Positions 11,581-38,345 are shown, counted from the first letter of the stretch. The stretch is DNA of 64,000 nucleotides from Dryas octopetala (GCA_963921425.1 OY992839.1:12255409-12319408); one strand, 5' to 3'. Notes: a model not told the origin generated them from the letters alone. Numbers and translations are program-made.

Positions 11581-11979
11581 CCTCCCAAAAATTAGTAGGC
11601 ATTAAAGATTTTTAAATGTTTAATTGTCACATAGAGGATTACTATTATATATATAAGTGCTGCAAAAGGCTTGGCCGAAATCAGCTAAGAGAATTGCATC
11701 CTGGAGTGATTCTTTTGGTGAGCCCAACATTATTATTTTGTCTATTGGAGGGAGACTTTAATAGGAGGAAAAGTCAAAGCATGGGAAACATTGGGTGATA
11801 AAAGCCTCAACCAGATAAGCAACATCAACGTATGCTGTTTAGAGCAATTCATTTCAAGCCACATAATTACCAAAACTTGAAGACAAAAAAATATTTATTA
11901 TAAAAAAAAAAAGTTGCAGACAATTGAAAAGACGGCTCTCTCAACATCAATCAACACACACACAAACCCCAAAAAACTT

Positions 11980-12615
11980 ACTACAATGTGATTTTTAATT
12001 CAATTCCCCAACAACTTTTTCAAAGCTTTCAATACTTCCGTTTTTGTAGCCTCTTAAGGCCTTTCATTTGTAGTTGATTTCTTGTTGTATTTTCTCCCAG
12101 CTCCACGCTTCTCAATATTTGTATTTCTCTACTTTTTAAGCATCTTTTACTGTTCTTCATTTCTTAACCATTTAATTTCCCAGTAATCTTTTAATTTCTT
12201 GTCCAAACTCCCAGCACCCTTTACATTTTTTGCACTTTACTTTTCTTCAAGCTCCATTACTTTTATCATTTGAAGTAATTTCCTTGCCTTTGCACTTGCT
12301 TATTTCATTTCAATTTTATTGTTATTTTGGTTGTTCATGCATAAAGTCCTAGATTGTCCTAGGCAGAAAAAGAACCTAGATAAAGTTTTCTCGTTCTTTT
12401 TTTATCGCACAGTCGTTTTTTAGAAGTCAGATTTGTATTTAGTTCTCTAGATTTATTTTTGTTTATTTTCATCTTTACATTTTTTATTTGGCTACACCAA
12501 GCTGAATAGTGGCACGTCCGCACCCAAAGGTCGGAAGCGTCACCTCTCACTCACGGCGAGGTGTTTTGGCACCAGTCGCGGCCCTCCACGTGAAAGCATT
12601 GCCTGTAAGAAATTA
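11980..12615 (+). repeat. LTR-like dispersed repeat, copy 1 of 3
   Basis: Shares a long stretch with 30830-31375 and its end with 51020-51235. Common words in order are TTTTGGTTGTTCAT, AAAGTCCTAGA..TCTAGGCA, AAAAGAAC.T.GATA, TATCGCACA.T.GTT, AATAGTGGCAC, CGGCGAGG and CC(A/T)CCACGTG. The layout (pyrimidine-rich region, then a GC-rich end) resembles the 3' part of a retrotransposon LTR. No coding domain is nearby, and the lineage could not be assigned. Confidence 0.5.
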
Positions 12616-13900
12616 TTAGGAAAATTAACTTATGGTCCCTAATTGTTGGAATAAAATACATAAAAGAAAGCTACTTGTTGCCCGCCGGAGATAAATTGAT
12701 TTTGAGGACCATTCATGTGCTGCTTGTAATTTGCATACACCATTGCCTTTTCACCTCAAAACCATCACCAAGAAGTTAGAAGTACACTTTGATATCTTCC
12801 AAGGCCGGTTTGCTTGTTCTTGAATTAGATGGCCCTTGCACTTAGAGCTCAAGAAGCTTCCTCCTCTTTCAGTACTTATCACGTGTTCTTGAGATTAGGG
12901 GCAAAGACACTCGCAAGACTTTTACTGACCTCTTTATACAACCTTTATCAAAGCCGGGTTTCTCACATTTCGAGACAACGATAAATTTGAAAAAAATATA
13001 TTGAACCAAAATTCGAGAAAGTCATTCAGCAGTCACGTTAGTATTTTATTAATTTATACATTATCCACCTTAAGTATTATTTATTTTAGAACAAGTAAAA
13101 TATTGACATGAGTAATGACACATAATTTGAGATCCAAATTTGAGATATAAATTTGGAATCCCTAACGTTATTGTTGTTATAGTACAAAGATCATTTTACC
13201 TTTAATCAACATATTTCTTAGCAGGTGAATTCACCTTCTTCACAATCTTTAGTCAGTTTAGAAGTTATTCTGCACATAAAATCCTAAATCCTAAACCCAA
13301 ATGATATAATACAACTACTGAGGCATAGTTTTATGCATAAGACTAGATTGGATAGATTAAATGAGAAAGTTTGTCAGAGAGGAGTTGGAGGTTTTGGCAT
13401 TCATATGGCAATTGTTATCAACAAGACTTTGTAATGTAAGCTAATAAAGAGTACTTGAAAGAAACAAGAGATTTGGGAGTTTGTGGAGGTTGTGAATGGG
13501 GGTGTTTGAGGAGGTTGTGGATGGGGGTGTGTACGGCCTTTTCAAATGAAATTAATTTTCCTTCAACGTGGAAACTATAAGCCAACAATGTATGATGCAA
13601 CTCTCCAAGTACAGAAGTACAGATAATGAATCATTACAAAACACATCCTTTATGAATGTACAGTCCGAATGTACATTCTTTTTTCATTTTCTTTTTCTTT
13701 TCAAACGACAGTTCAGTCCGAATATACATTAAATGCACAATCATAATGCGTTGATAGTTATTAATGCACCATGAATCTACAGAACATCCAGATTGTACAT
13801 CATAATGCAAAGAATTAATGAATGTACATTTAGAATGTGCCTTCATAATGTACTGACCATTCAATGTACATCAACATGTATGAATGATGGGCAAAACAGT
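12616..13900. other. Spacer between the repeat and MCM9
   Basis: No gene is seen. It contains MITE copy B (separate entry) and, at about 13650-13880, scattered copies of the word (G)AATGTACATT in both orientations, which give a weak local repeat. Confidence 0.45.
13034..13169. mobile_element. Short foldback MITE, copy B
   Basis: Ends ACGTTAG / CTAACGT are inverted. Read on the minus strand it aligns through its length with the elements at 778-914 and 36433-36585: TCCAAATTTATATCTCAAAT, then TTTGGATCTCAAATTATGTG, then an AATATTTTACTTGTT block. About 136 bp, non-coding. Confidence 0.55.
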
Positions 13901-14098
13901 ATAATACTCTTAAAAGAGCATAATTAATTTCATGGGTAGAAAAGTATACAAAATGTAAAATTGTCATCTGTACACAAGGCTTTCCATACATCTCATCTGC
14001 AAAATACTCTTACAAGAGCATAATTAATTTCACAGGTAGAAAAGCATACAAAATGTAAAATTATGTACACGAGGCTTTCCATACATCTCATCTGCAAA
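13901..14098 (-). repeat. Tandem duplication (2 x 100 bp) in the MCM9 3' UTR
   Basis: Two adjacent units, 13901-14000 and 14001-14098, share TCTTA(A/C)AAGAGCATAATTAA, GGTAGAAAAG(T/C)ATACAAAA and GGCTTTCCATACATCTCATC. The second has a 4-base deletion. The right-hand unit abuts the MCM9 stop codon at 14100-14102. Confidence 0.85.
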
Positions 14099-14099
14099 A

Positions 14100-29116
<15,017 letters not shown>

Positions 29117-29154
29117 GTGTGACACTGTCACTGTGAGTGAAGAAAGGGGGTATG

Positions 29155-29162
29155 GGCGGGAA
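29155..29162 (-). promoter_or_regulatory. Candidate E2F site upstream of MCM9
   Basis: GGCGGGAA on the plus strand (TTCCCGCC on the gene strand) lies about 40 bp before the MCM9 ATG. E2F sites of this form control plant S-phase genes including MCM genes. Position and sequence are seen; function is inferred. Confidence 0.4.
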
Positions 29163-29689
29163 CTACCGATCTAGTATGTGGGTTTTTTCCTTTTCATTTT
29201 TGGGAAAACGCTCTTTTTACGAGGCTTTTTCAGATATATCACTTTGTTGAAAATTCTTAAAAACAAATTAAGCAATAACCTCCTACTAGAATACCAAATA
29301 CTCTTCACTTCTTGTAACTATTATTATATCAATTATCAACATTTAAGTTGAATCAATGGGGAAAATAGTACTAATTTTCACTAAATTTGTTTATCAAATT
29401 TTGTCATTAAATGGTGTGAAGGTATTTTTTCTTTTTGACCACATGGTGTCAAGGTATTTTATTTATTTAAAGTTAGGCCAGCATTATTGGGGTAAATAGA
29501 ATTATCATATATACCATTCCAATATATTATATATATATATATGCATGGGTATTAGTAATGCTGCTGCAATTGTCTAATAAGCTGTAACAGATGCCATCAT
29601 TATAAGAGGTACAAATAGCATTACTCTTGTATCACAATATGTAGAAGTGAAAGGCCTAGAAAGTGGAAACAGATTGATATAACAAGAAC

Positions 29690-29997
29690 ACCAGTTTACA
29701 GCACAATCTTCTTCAAACAAAACAAAACCAAACTAGACAGTTCCATAGTAATTAATTCAAAAGCCAAACTTGGACCTAATGTTGTTGATAACATCTTCAT
29801 CTACTTGAAATGTCTTAGTTAATACTTGGTGCGGGATTGAAGGCGCGGCAGAAAATAGAGTCAAAGGAAGCACAGCAGAGGCAGGCAAGTGAGTGTTGAA
29901 TGCTAGCTGTGAAGGAAAGGACCTTCCCTTTGGCAACATTGAGCTGAAAGTGAACAAGCCCCCTTGGAATCACAAACACCTGCCCGGGAGTCAAAAC
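29690..29997 (-). pseudogene. Germin-like protein 3' fragment (broken)
   Basis: The last third of a germin-like gene, about 85% like the intact copy at 32645-33316 and including its 3' UTR (down to about 29690). It starts abruptly at [20 protein letters not shown], keeps the third metal-ligand histidine, and ends with the same [15 protein letters not shown] and a TGA at 29757-29759. After GKVLSFTA a 4-base insertion relative to the intact gene (GCTAGCATTC versus GCTTTC) shifts the frame. The first cupin motif, the signal peptide and the promoter are missing, so it is non-functional. Confidence 0.9.
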
Positions 29998-30829
29998 CTA
30001 TGCCTGTCTAAGGCAGCTGGCCATGGGCTGATTAGGACAGTGCAACTGCAAAAAAGCCATTAAGAAAAAGCCACCAATCTTAACTAAAATACAACACTAC
30101 CATATTACCAAGAACACTGTTTATACTGACTTCCATACCAAGGCATGTATTAATACTAGAAGGGAGCAACCAAAATGACACATACAGAGGGTGGGTTGCT
30201 GCCAATTGCTAGACTTAATGTACACAAAGCTTGAATAGGTCAGGGTGAAGGGAGCACAAGAGTTGTGCCATGACTCAGGAAAATAAAGGCTAATCATGTT
30301 TAAGAACAGATTACTAGTGGGTCTTCTAAGAAACACTGGTTGAAAGCTATATGACTGAGAAATGTTCCCATCCTACCCCTGTTTTAGACAATTGATTAGT
30401 CTTCAGATTGTGGTACACATAAAGAGAAATGGAAGAGAGTGTTTACATGGCCCACGTGAATATTCTTTGAATTCAAAGAGAGCATGCTGTGATATTTCTT
30501 GCGGGATGCCAGCAAATTGAAATAAAAGGAGGGCAATTAATCAAGTGTTAATCGATCCAAGGCCTCTCGGCTGCCCATATTACTTCTCCTTTGGCTGGAC
30601 ATGTTTATAACTCAAGAGTAACTCATAATTTTTATCTCATTCTCAATTCATAGACAGTTGTTCACTACTAAAGCAACTCATTTACAGCTGTCTATCTATT
30701 CCAAAAAGCAAATCATTCACAGCTACACACGTGACTACAAAACTTGAGGACAAAGAAATTAGACCACTATAAAAGGAAGCTCACAATGCAATCTAAAAAA
30801 CAACAATCTCCCCTCAAAACAACCCCAAA

Positions 30830-31375
30830 AACTAGCAAACAATGTGAAAATTTTCAGCAACTTTTTTATTCCCAATTCAGCTCCTTGGCTTTTATTTCTC
30901 AAATCTCTCTTTATTTTCATTTGCAAAGTCTTTCAAGGCCCTTTTAGTTGTATTTCCTTATGTTTATGTAATTTCCTTGTATTTTGGGTTTTATCAAGGA
31001 CACCTCTTGTTCTTTGAATTTATTTTAGTGCTATTTTTCATTAAGCTCTCTTTTAAATTCATATTGCTCTTTTATTTATATTTTGGTTGTTCATTCTCAA
31101 AGTCCTAGACGATCTAGGCAAGAAAAGAACTTGGATAGGTTTTTCCCATTCCTTTTCCTATCGCACAATTGTTAGTTAAAAGTTTGATCTTTAATTTGAC
31201 GCATCACATTTTATTTTTATTTTTTCGCATTAAATATTATATTTTTCTAATCGGCTATTCCGAGCCGATTAGTGGCACACTCGCATCTACGCCAAAGCTC
31301 GCCAACCTACGGCGAGGCGTGTTGTGGTTGATCTCGACCGTCCACGTGGCTGAGGCAATTTTTAGGCCATAACAG
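30830..31375 (+). repeat. LTR-like dispersed repeat, copy 2 of 3
   Basis: Collinear with 11980-12615: TATTTTGGTTGTTCATTCTC, AAAGTCCTAGACGATCTAGG, CCTATCGCACAATTGTTAG, CGATTAGTGGCACACTCGC, CGGCGAGGCGTGTTGTGG and CGTCCACGTGG. It ends near GGCCATAACA. It lies between the germin-like fragment and the 5-FCL exon fragment, so it inserted into the duplicated block. Confidence 0.5.
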
Positions 31376-31489
31376 ACATTAAACAAAATCATAAACTTTG
31401 AGGCTTCAACAGAATCACCCTCAAATGGAGCAAAAGTTGTGAAATCAGAATACAAGCCTTAAATGTTAATCCCAGCTTAACTTCTTTGG

Positions 31490-31812
31490 TAACCTCACAT
31501 TTTTATGAAGTTCCAATTTTAATGCCCAAATACTCAAATGGTGGCAGTAAGTCTCACTAGTGTTTGTGGTCTAAAGCACAGAAATTGTAAATGTGGCAAA
31601 GAATGAGTACAATCTAGACATTATCGATGAGGCTTGTAAGGTTCTTAATTTTTCTTTCTCTAAAATGAGTAAAACATACCATCTTCATGTTCATTTCCAT
31701 CAGCATATATCCACCAGAGCTGGTTGAAAAACATTGTTCATCGAATTCGCAACAAGATCTTCAATACATGAGAAGTTGAGCATTCTCATGTGACTATTAA
31801 ATCCTCAAGGCT
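31490..31812 (-). pseudogene. 5-FCL exon 3 fragment (degraded copy)
   Basis: Aligns with 34085-34400, covering exon 3 and the following intron of the cyclo-ligase gene. On the minus strand AATAGTCACATGAGAATGCT starts the exon and GAAATGAACATGAAGATGG ends it next to a GT donor. The reading frame is lost by substitutions and by an insertion in the VDADGN region (GGATATATGCTGATGG versus GGATGCTGATGG). No other exon is found beside it. It is the partner of the germin-like fragment in a duplicated block. Confidence 0.85.
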
Positions 31813-32644
31813 GGTTATTCAATAGAACGGGCCCAAAAATTCACATACAGCCGCCCAACTCAAGAAGCCCAGTCCAAGTACCCAGGCCACTTTCCTACCT
31901 GAGCTTTCCCTAATATATATTTATTTTTTTAAATAAGTTGCGCGAAGGAATTGAAAAATGTATTCCATGAGTTGCCAATGTAATTCGATTAAATTCTTCT
32001 TAAAGAAAAATTTGTTTGCTTGTTTAGTTGTTCCTCACATACCAAATTGTTGCTAGATTTATCAGTTAGAGTAGAGATGTACACATCAAAGAATTTATAC
32101 AAGGATTAGATGAATTAAAAGTTTCAATCTTTGGTGGTCTAATAATTTGTTAAGCTCTATATACCTCATTCCTAATTAATTCTTCTTATGTTTTCAACCA
32201 TATATGCTTAATTGTTTATTCTCTGCATTATGAGCAAAGTAATAATCTGCTTAGAAAACACATTGATTGAGTTCCTTGCCAAAATTGCCCCTCAATACAC
32301 CTCTTTCGCTTTGCTATAGACGAGAGACGATAAATTCTAGCTTACAACCATCGTATACAACATTCCTCACATGACGACTGACATGTAAATTGTAAGGGGT
32401 TGAATTTGAAAGAGTGGTTGTGCATGTATAAGATTTTTGCACTGGACCAAAGTGCCTCTGTCAATATGAAGAAGTATAACCTTTCCTTTATTATAATATA
32501 TATGACGGCCAACAACATAAAAACTGAGTCGCATAACAAGACAGGACAAAATGACAACAACAAAAAAATAATAATAAAGAGGGACAAAGCCCTTTTAACA
32601 GCACAATCTTCAAACAAAATCAAACTAATTCCATAGTATTTTAA

Positions 32645-33316
32645 TTAAAAGCCAAACTTGGACCTAATGTTGTTGATGACATCTTCATCTACTTGAAAGG
32701 CCTTAGTTAACACTTGGTCAGGGATTGAAGGCTTGGAAGCAAATAGAGTTGAAGGAAGTACAACAGCGCCAGGCAACTGACTATTGAAAGCTGTGAAGGC
32801 AAGGGCCTTCCCTTTTCCAACATTGCGCTGAAAGTGAACAAGTCCCCTTGGAATCACAAACATCTGCCCAGCACTCAAAACATTGGAGTAGAACACATTG
32901 TCAGTTGTCACAAACCCCACAAGTAGCTTCCCTTCAATGACAACCCCAGACTCAGTTGCCCGAGGGTGCGAATGGGGAGCATTGACTCCCCCTGGAGCAA
33001 AGTCAACTCTGTTCATGGATATCCCAAGAGTGTTGAGCCCAGGAAATGAAAGGACATTCGCAGGTGTTACAGTCGCCCCAAAGGGATTGGTTGTGTTCCC
33101 TTCTTTGCTTAGTCCGTCAAAGACAAAGTCATCTGAAGTGATCTTTGAAATTGGTTTGCAGGGAAAGCCATTGACTGATATGGAGGCATTCAGATCTGCA
33201 ACACAGAAGTCTTGTAATGGATCAGGGTCTGCAGAATGGGAGGGTGAGGGAAGAAGAAGCAATGAAACTGTGAGGCAGATTAGCAGGCAGAAGGGTAAGC
33301 TTGATGAGGTGCTCAT
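32645..33316 (-). CDS. Germin-like protein (cupin), probably subfamily T
   Basis: Single-exon gene of 223 aa. It has a signal peptide (about residues 1-28, ending SPSHSA), then [13 protein letters not shown], the conserved disulfide cysteine pair, the germin box 1 [10 protein letters not shown] with metal ligands His-x-His and Glu, and box 2 [10 protein letters not shown] with the third histidine. One position differs from the usual germin box (NAPHSHP rather than NPPHTHP). Germin-like proteins are secreted, oligomeric, manganese-binding cell-wall proteins, often with superoxide dismutase activity in defence or development. The [13 protein letters not shown] start and [11 protein letters not shown] recall Arabidopsis subfamily T, but the catalytic activity cannot be read from sequence. 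A second, broken copy lies at 29690-29997. Confidence 0.93.
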   Translation of the reverse strand: MSTSSSLPFCLLICLTVSLLLLPSPSHSADPDPLQDFCVADLNASISVNGFPCKPISKITSDDFVFDGLSKEGNTTNPFGATVTPANVLSFPGLNTLGISMNRVDFAPGGVNAPHSHPRATESGVVIEGKLLVGFVTTDNVFYSNVLSAGQMFVIPRGLVHFQRNVGKGKALAFTAFNSQLPGAVVLPSTLFASKPSIPDQVLTKAFQVDEDVINNIRSKFGF

Positions 33317-33357
33317 GGCTGCTATAGAGTTTAGTTTTCAGAACCAAGTTGTTTAAG

Positions 33358-33390
33358 TACTTATAGACTCTGGTTCTATATGCATGTATC
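33358..33390 (-). promoter_or_regulatory. TATA box and RY-like motif of the germin-like gene
   Basis: On the gene strand CTATAAGTA (about 33358-33366) lies about 45 bp before the ATG, so the leader must be short. A CATGCA RY-type motif is at 33381-33386, just upstream of the TATA box; such motifs are bound by B3 factors in seeds. Confidence 0.45.
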
Positions 33391-34262
33391 TCACTTTCCA
33401 TGCTGAGGTACGTACCTGATTAAAAATTACTTAGATTAATTCAACCATTACAAACCACACAAGCAACATAACACAAATCAACAAAATAAGCATCAGCATA
33501 CATGGGTCAAAATTTGATGGTTTATATTTGAAAAATAGTCATAATTGGAAAAATTGATTGAGGTTAGTTGGCTTTTGAGAAAAGGATACCATGATAAAGA
33601 CTGAAACTAATAGATAGCGTTGAAACAATCTTTACTTTCCAAACACTTGACATGGTCAACAACATTAAGTTTTTATTTACTCTTTTCATGGTGCACCAAC
33701 ATGGCAATATTCATCTAGTATGTATTTTAGATATGTCGAGAGAAGAATAGTATTAGGGACTTTGTAAAATTAGTAGTAGTTGCAATTTGCAAGTTGAACC
33801 GTTAAAACTTTGACGCAGCTTTTCTTTTATTTTTCTGTTCTTGGTGCGCACACATAGCTATTTGAGATGTTAGTCATCAGAGTACTTACATAAGCATGAA
33901 GCATTGTCTTCTCAAAAAACAAAATAAGCATGAGTACTGCATGAACCAAAATAGGGGTCATGCACACATCATTTGGGAATGCAAAGGAAACCTTGACCCA
34001 TAGTCAAATCTAATCCAACCGCATAACTTGACACGAAATTGTTACCAAAACAACTGATGGGATAAAATAGTAACCTTTCATTTTTCATTTTTATGAAGTA
34101 AAAATTTTAGTTGCCCAAATACTCAAATTTCGGCTGGAAGTCTCATAAGTGTTTGTGGTCTAAAGCAGAGAAAATGTAAATCGTAATGAATGACTACAAT
34201 CTAGACATTATTGACAGGGCTTGTAAGATTATTTTTCTTTCTCCAAAATGAATGAAACCTAC

Positions 34263-35120
34263 CATCTTCACGTTCATTTCCATCAGCATCCACCGGAGAT
34301 GATTCTAAAATGACCATTGAATTCGCAACGAGATCATCAACACATGAGATGGTAAGCATTCTCATATGACTATTCTTGTCCTCCACACGCGGAACATAAA
34401 GCTTTTTCCTCACCTGCACATTACCATCTTCATAAAACATAAAAAACAAATAAATAAATAAATAAAATTAAGTAACCCAAATATTTATTTCTCAAAAAAT
34501 TTGATTTCAGGGTACAAATTTACAATAGCGTGCTAAAAAACTAAAATTTCGAAATGGGCATATATAAAAATTACACCTTTAAGTGGACTTTGAAGAATTT
34601 CACACAACACCTTGGAGGTATCAACTTCACGTAAAGCACTGCAGCTTATATAGGCACACAATCTTTGCCTAGATTTAAACCACGGGGATTCCATTACAAT
34701 ACTCTGAATGGCATTATCTAAAACAATAAAAACGTTGCAGTAATTGGGTTTTTGTTTATTTGAATCAAAATGGAATTCAGGCAGAGTATTCTGGTAGACT
34801 AAGGTGAAGTGTGGCTTATTACCTTCATGGGATCTGATTGTTGGGTCCATGGCCTTGAGAGCTTTGCGGACGTTTGACCGGAGGATCCGTTTTTGCTTGA
34901 ATGTGGCGTCGAGACTCGAGAAGTCGAGAGGGTCATGTTGTTCTTTATTGTTGTTGGTGGTGGTGCTCATTGTGATTGTTTGGGTGGCGCGTGATGATAC
35001 GTATGGAGGTGATGCGCGTAGAGCAGCGCGGGAGAGATTAAGGGAAATTGCTGGTGGTGGTGATGGTGTTGCTAATGTGAACGATTGAGTCATCAGCGCC
35101 ACCACCAACCTTCCTAACAT
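34263..35120 (-). CDS. 5-FCL: 5-formyltetrahydrofolate cyclo-ligase, exons 1-3 only (3'-truncated)
   Basis: Exons 34823-35120 (ATG 35120 or, more likely, 35093), 34577-34717 and 34263-34427 are in phase. They encode a putative organellar transit peptide (MTQSFTLATPSPPPAISLNL...), then FKQKRILRSNVRKALKAMDP, then SPWFKSRQRLCAYISC and KKLYVPRVEDKNSHMRML, and ANSMVILESSPVDADGNERED. This matches plant mitochondrial 5-FCL, which converts 5-formyl-THF to 5,10-methenyl-THF. The C-terminal half, including the substrate-binding GRGGGYYD motif, is not found downstream before the germin-like gene 950 bp away or anywhere else in the window. The coding sequence has no internal stop, so truncation could be recent. 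Most likely a pseudogene, or its remaining exons lie elsewhere. Confidence 0.82.
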
Positions 35121-35242
35121 GTACGCGCGTCGTTGTTGTGAATACTCTGTTTTTAATTGTGTGATCTATTTACTATATTATCCTTAATTTCTAACCTATT
35201 AATCTATTATTAAAATTGTATAAAGTAATAAGGGATAGTAGA

Positions 35243-35696
35243 CATTTTCTGTAGGGTTTATTTCATATTTAGTACCTAAATTTTGACCCTTGTCTTAATG
35301 TGGTACCTAAACTTTTATTTGTCCCAATTGAATATCTAAACTTTTATTTTGTGTCTAATAGGTACCAAAATGAATTTTTGTTAAAATTGTCAATAAAAAT
35401 TAGGGGCAATATAGTCAAAGTATATTTTAATTATTTTCTTTATATGTTTAAAATTATTAAAAAAAAAACACACAACAAACAAAAAAAATTAAAAATTAAA
35501 ATTAAAAAATAAATTTTTTGAAGTGACTATATTGCCCCTAACTTTTGTTGATAATTTTAACAGAAATTCATTTTGGTATCTATTAGACACAAAATAAAAG
35601 TTTAGGTACTCAATTGGGACAAATAAAAGTTTAGGTACCACATTAAGACAATGGTCAAAGTTCAGGTACTAAATATGAAAAAAACCATTTTCTGTA
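35243..35696. mobile_element. Mutator-like foldback MITE with 11-bp TSD
   Basis: A 432-bp element (35254-35685) with about 175-bp inverted arms, for example TTTAGTACCTAAATTTTGAC on the left against the reverse complement of GTCAAAGTTCAGGTACTAAA on the right. It is flanked by the direct repeat CATTTTCTGTA (35243-35253, 35686-35696). Its TTAGGTACC words recur in the foldback element at 44.1-45.2 kb. The frame at 35300-35512 is not a gene. Confidence 0.88.
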
Positions 35697-35960
35697 TCAA
35701 GATTTTTTTTTCTTTTGAGGAGTGGATTATTAATTCTGTATCAGGATTAAGCAAATAAAGTTAATGTGGCCTGGTAAGTTTGTACAAATAGTATTACTAT
35801 GCTCATATTGATCGTTGCCCTATGAGCCATTCGATAATACTTGATAGGAGAATAGTGAATAATTGTCGATAATTGTTGATAATTGATTAATAACTATTCT
35901 TACCAACATTGATCCAACTATACCTTGGTGCACCCCTTGGATTTGGCAACGTTTGCGCCC

Positions 35961-35962
<2 letters not shown>

Positions 35963-36016
<54 letters not shown>
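35963..36016. repeat. GA microsatellite
   Basis: About 27 GA units. Arg-Glu or Ser-Leu repeat frames on both strands are by-products. Confidence 0.95.
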
Positions 36017-36432
36017 AGAAGGGAGAGGAGGGCCGCCACCGGGGAGGGGGGTCATCAGCAGTGGCCAGACAAGGGAAAGAGAAGGTAGGGGTGGTGAGGG
36101 TCGGTGGTGGGAGTGTTTCTCCATCCCCTTCCCTTTTTTTTTCATATAAATTTTTATATAATATTTTAGTTTTAAATTTTTTATAATTATTTTAGTTTTA
36201 TTTTTAAAAATTAGTTTTTAAAAGAATAGACGTTTTTTATAACATAATTGACAAAAATCCTAGATTAAAACAAATCGTAATAATAGTCCGTGTTTGAATC
36301 AAAGTGAAAACATTATCCTTAACTGAAACTGAAAATAGAGGTATATCCCAAATTTTGCTAAAATTTTCCCTTTAGCCAATTAATGCCTCCCTTTCATGTA
36401 AAGATTGACTGCTACTCTCACAAGAATAATAC

Positions 36433-36585
36433 TATAGATCCCAAATTTATATCCCAAATTTGGATTCCAAATTATGTGGAAGTGCATATGTTAGTGTTTT
36501 ATTTGTTGTAAATAAATGAGTTTTAGGTGGGCCTTGATATGGATCTATGACACACTGCTACATGTATTTGGGATCCCTAGCAGCA
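36433..36585. mobile_element. Short foldback MITE, copy C
   Basis: Ends TAGATCCCAAAT and ATTTGGGATCCCTA are inverted. The interior TTTGGATTCCAAATTATGTG and GTTTTATTTGTTGTAAAT match copies A and B. About 150 bp, non-coding. Confidence 0.55.
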
Positions 36586-37049
36586 CTTTTCTCACAATAG
36601 CTTTTGAATTGCAAAATCAAATAAACAATTCAAATTTCAAATGAATAAACTCTAGTTTGATCCAGGCAAGAGTGTGTAGGCAATCTAATAGTAAAAAGAA
36701 GATGCAACCACAACCAATCAAATTTGCTCCAATTATCTTGGAAATTAAATCCCTTCCAAATTTCTTAAAACTTTTTGAAATTTATTTATCAACTATGCAA
36801 TCCTGAAAAAGGGTATGTTGACAATTTAAAACTCAAATTAGATCCATTTGCAACTCACTTTGAATCCGTGTTTCATTTGCAACCATTACACATCCTAATT
36901 TTCATCCCTAAACACCCCAAATATCTTTTTTTTAATGATTTATTCAAACAGTATGATACTTTAAGTAGAAACCCAAAATGATAAAAAAATATAAGCCCAA
37001 ATCCACATAGTCCAAAATTTAAGTTGCAGGACAAAAATCCTACCAAGTG

Positions 37050-37290
37050 CTTGGTGGTTCTTGCCAAGCGCTCGATAGTTGCAGATGCAATTCACCTGCA
37101 TCTGCGATCTCATCCCAACATCTGCAACCTAAAACATGCATTTACAACTTAAAATATGTCATTTACAACCTAAAAAATTGCATCTGCAACATAAAAAGAT
37201 GCATTTGCAACCTAAAATCTGCATTCGCTGAGCTCTCGGTAAACTACCGAGCGCTCGGTAGCTTGTTTATGGCTTCAAGGCCCACATACG
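37050..37290. repeat. Small satellite (about 20-bp units) with GAGCGCTCGG hairpins
   Basis: From 37115 to 37225 there are about six imperfect units of CATTTGCAACCTAAAA. The flanks carry CCAAGCGCTCG and CTACCGAGCGCTCGGTAG, a perfect palindrome around 37243-37262. The 116-codon frame across it (Cys-Asn-Leu-Lys repeats) is a repeat translation. Confidence 0.6.
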
Positions 37291-37617
37291 CGAATAAATT
37301 GGGCTTTAACTTAATTTTTTATTTAGTTGTATTTCCATTTAAATTTTTTTCAAAAACTAGACTTGGGAGTAATTATTACCTGGTTTGGAATTACTAAACA
37401 CAAACAACATGGTCATATATTAAGAGGGAGCTTCAAGTAAGCATGTTCAAGATCTTCTTTATAAAAAAAATTAGTCAAATAAAAAATTATTAAGCCATTT
37501 TCATACTATCAACCTCCTTCCAATATGCTGGACTATATTTGTTTGCACAATTTATATGACTAAATAATTACCAATTTGATTGATTTTTTACAATCTGGTG
37601 ATATAGTAGTAGGCCAT

Positions 37618-38345
37618 GGCATAGGATCGGGGGGGGGGGGGGGATGAGACTGACCTCATCTCGTTCCCAATCTTGGAATTTGTATTCGGGACGGGATCAG
37701 AACGGGATGACCATGGTCCCGTGGCAATACCAAACTATATGGTACGAGATGGGTTCGCCGGTTCGGGATCGGAATCCATGGTGGAAGGCTAGCGGTGGGG
37801 GAGCTTCTCCGAGCTATTATAGCGGATGTGAGGGGCTGGCCGCTCAAGGGAGGGTTGAGGGAGGTCCTGCATCAACAAAGGAGGCTCTTCAGTGGTCTGG
37901 GTCGCTGGAACAAGGGCGGAACTAGCTGGGTCTGGCCGTGGCTATGATGATGAGTGGGGTGGCTAGGGTCTAGGTTCTTCTGCTAGGTTTTCGGTGGTTC
38001 TGGGTCTAGGCTCGGTGGTGTGGTGGTTCAATGTGGTGAGTAGGGTGGCTGGGTTTTGCGCAGCACTTGGGAAGAAAGAGGGAGAAGCACGGGGAAGGGG
38101 AGAGAGTTTCAGAGAATCTAGGGGGGATGACAGAACAAAGAAGAAAAAAAAAATGAAAGCAGGGGAAAAGTAAAATAAAATTAATTATATACGAAATAAG
38201 ATAAGATTGAAATGTTGGTATCGTTTCCATCCCATTGTATTCAGGATGGGTACAAGATCATCTCGAAAATTATGGAACCTAAATGGTACGGGATAGAACG
38301 GGGATAGAACGGGATGGAACTGGTATGGATTAAGTATCCCAATTT
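37618..38345. mobile_element. GC-rich non-autonomous element (putative)
   Basis: A compositional island in AT-rich DNA. It starts with a poly-G run at about 37630-37643 and contains repeated GGGACGGGATCAGAACGGGA-type words at both ends (for example ACGGGATAGAACGGGG near 38290). Such words typify hAT-like non-autonomous repeats of plants. No target duplication or transposase was found. Boundaries are approximate. Confidence 0.4.

Noticed and set aside
35918..36186. Arg-Glu and Ser-Leu repeat frames on both strands
   Set aside because: Translations of a GA microsatellite.
37047..37397. 116-codon frame with Cys-Asn-Leu-Lys repeats
   Set aside because: Product of the 20-bp satellite at 37115-37225; periodicity follows the DNA unit.
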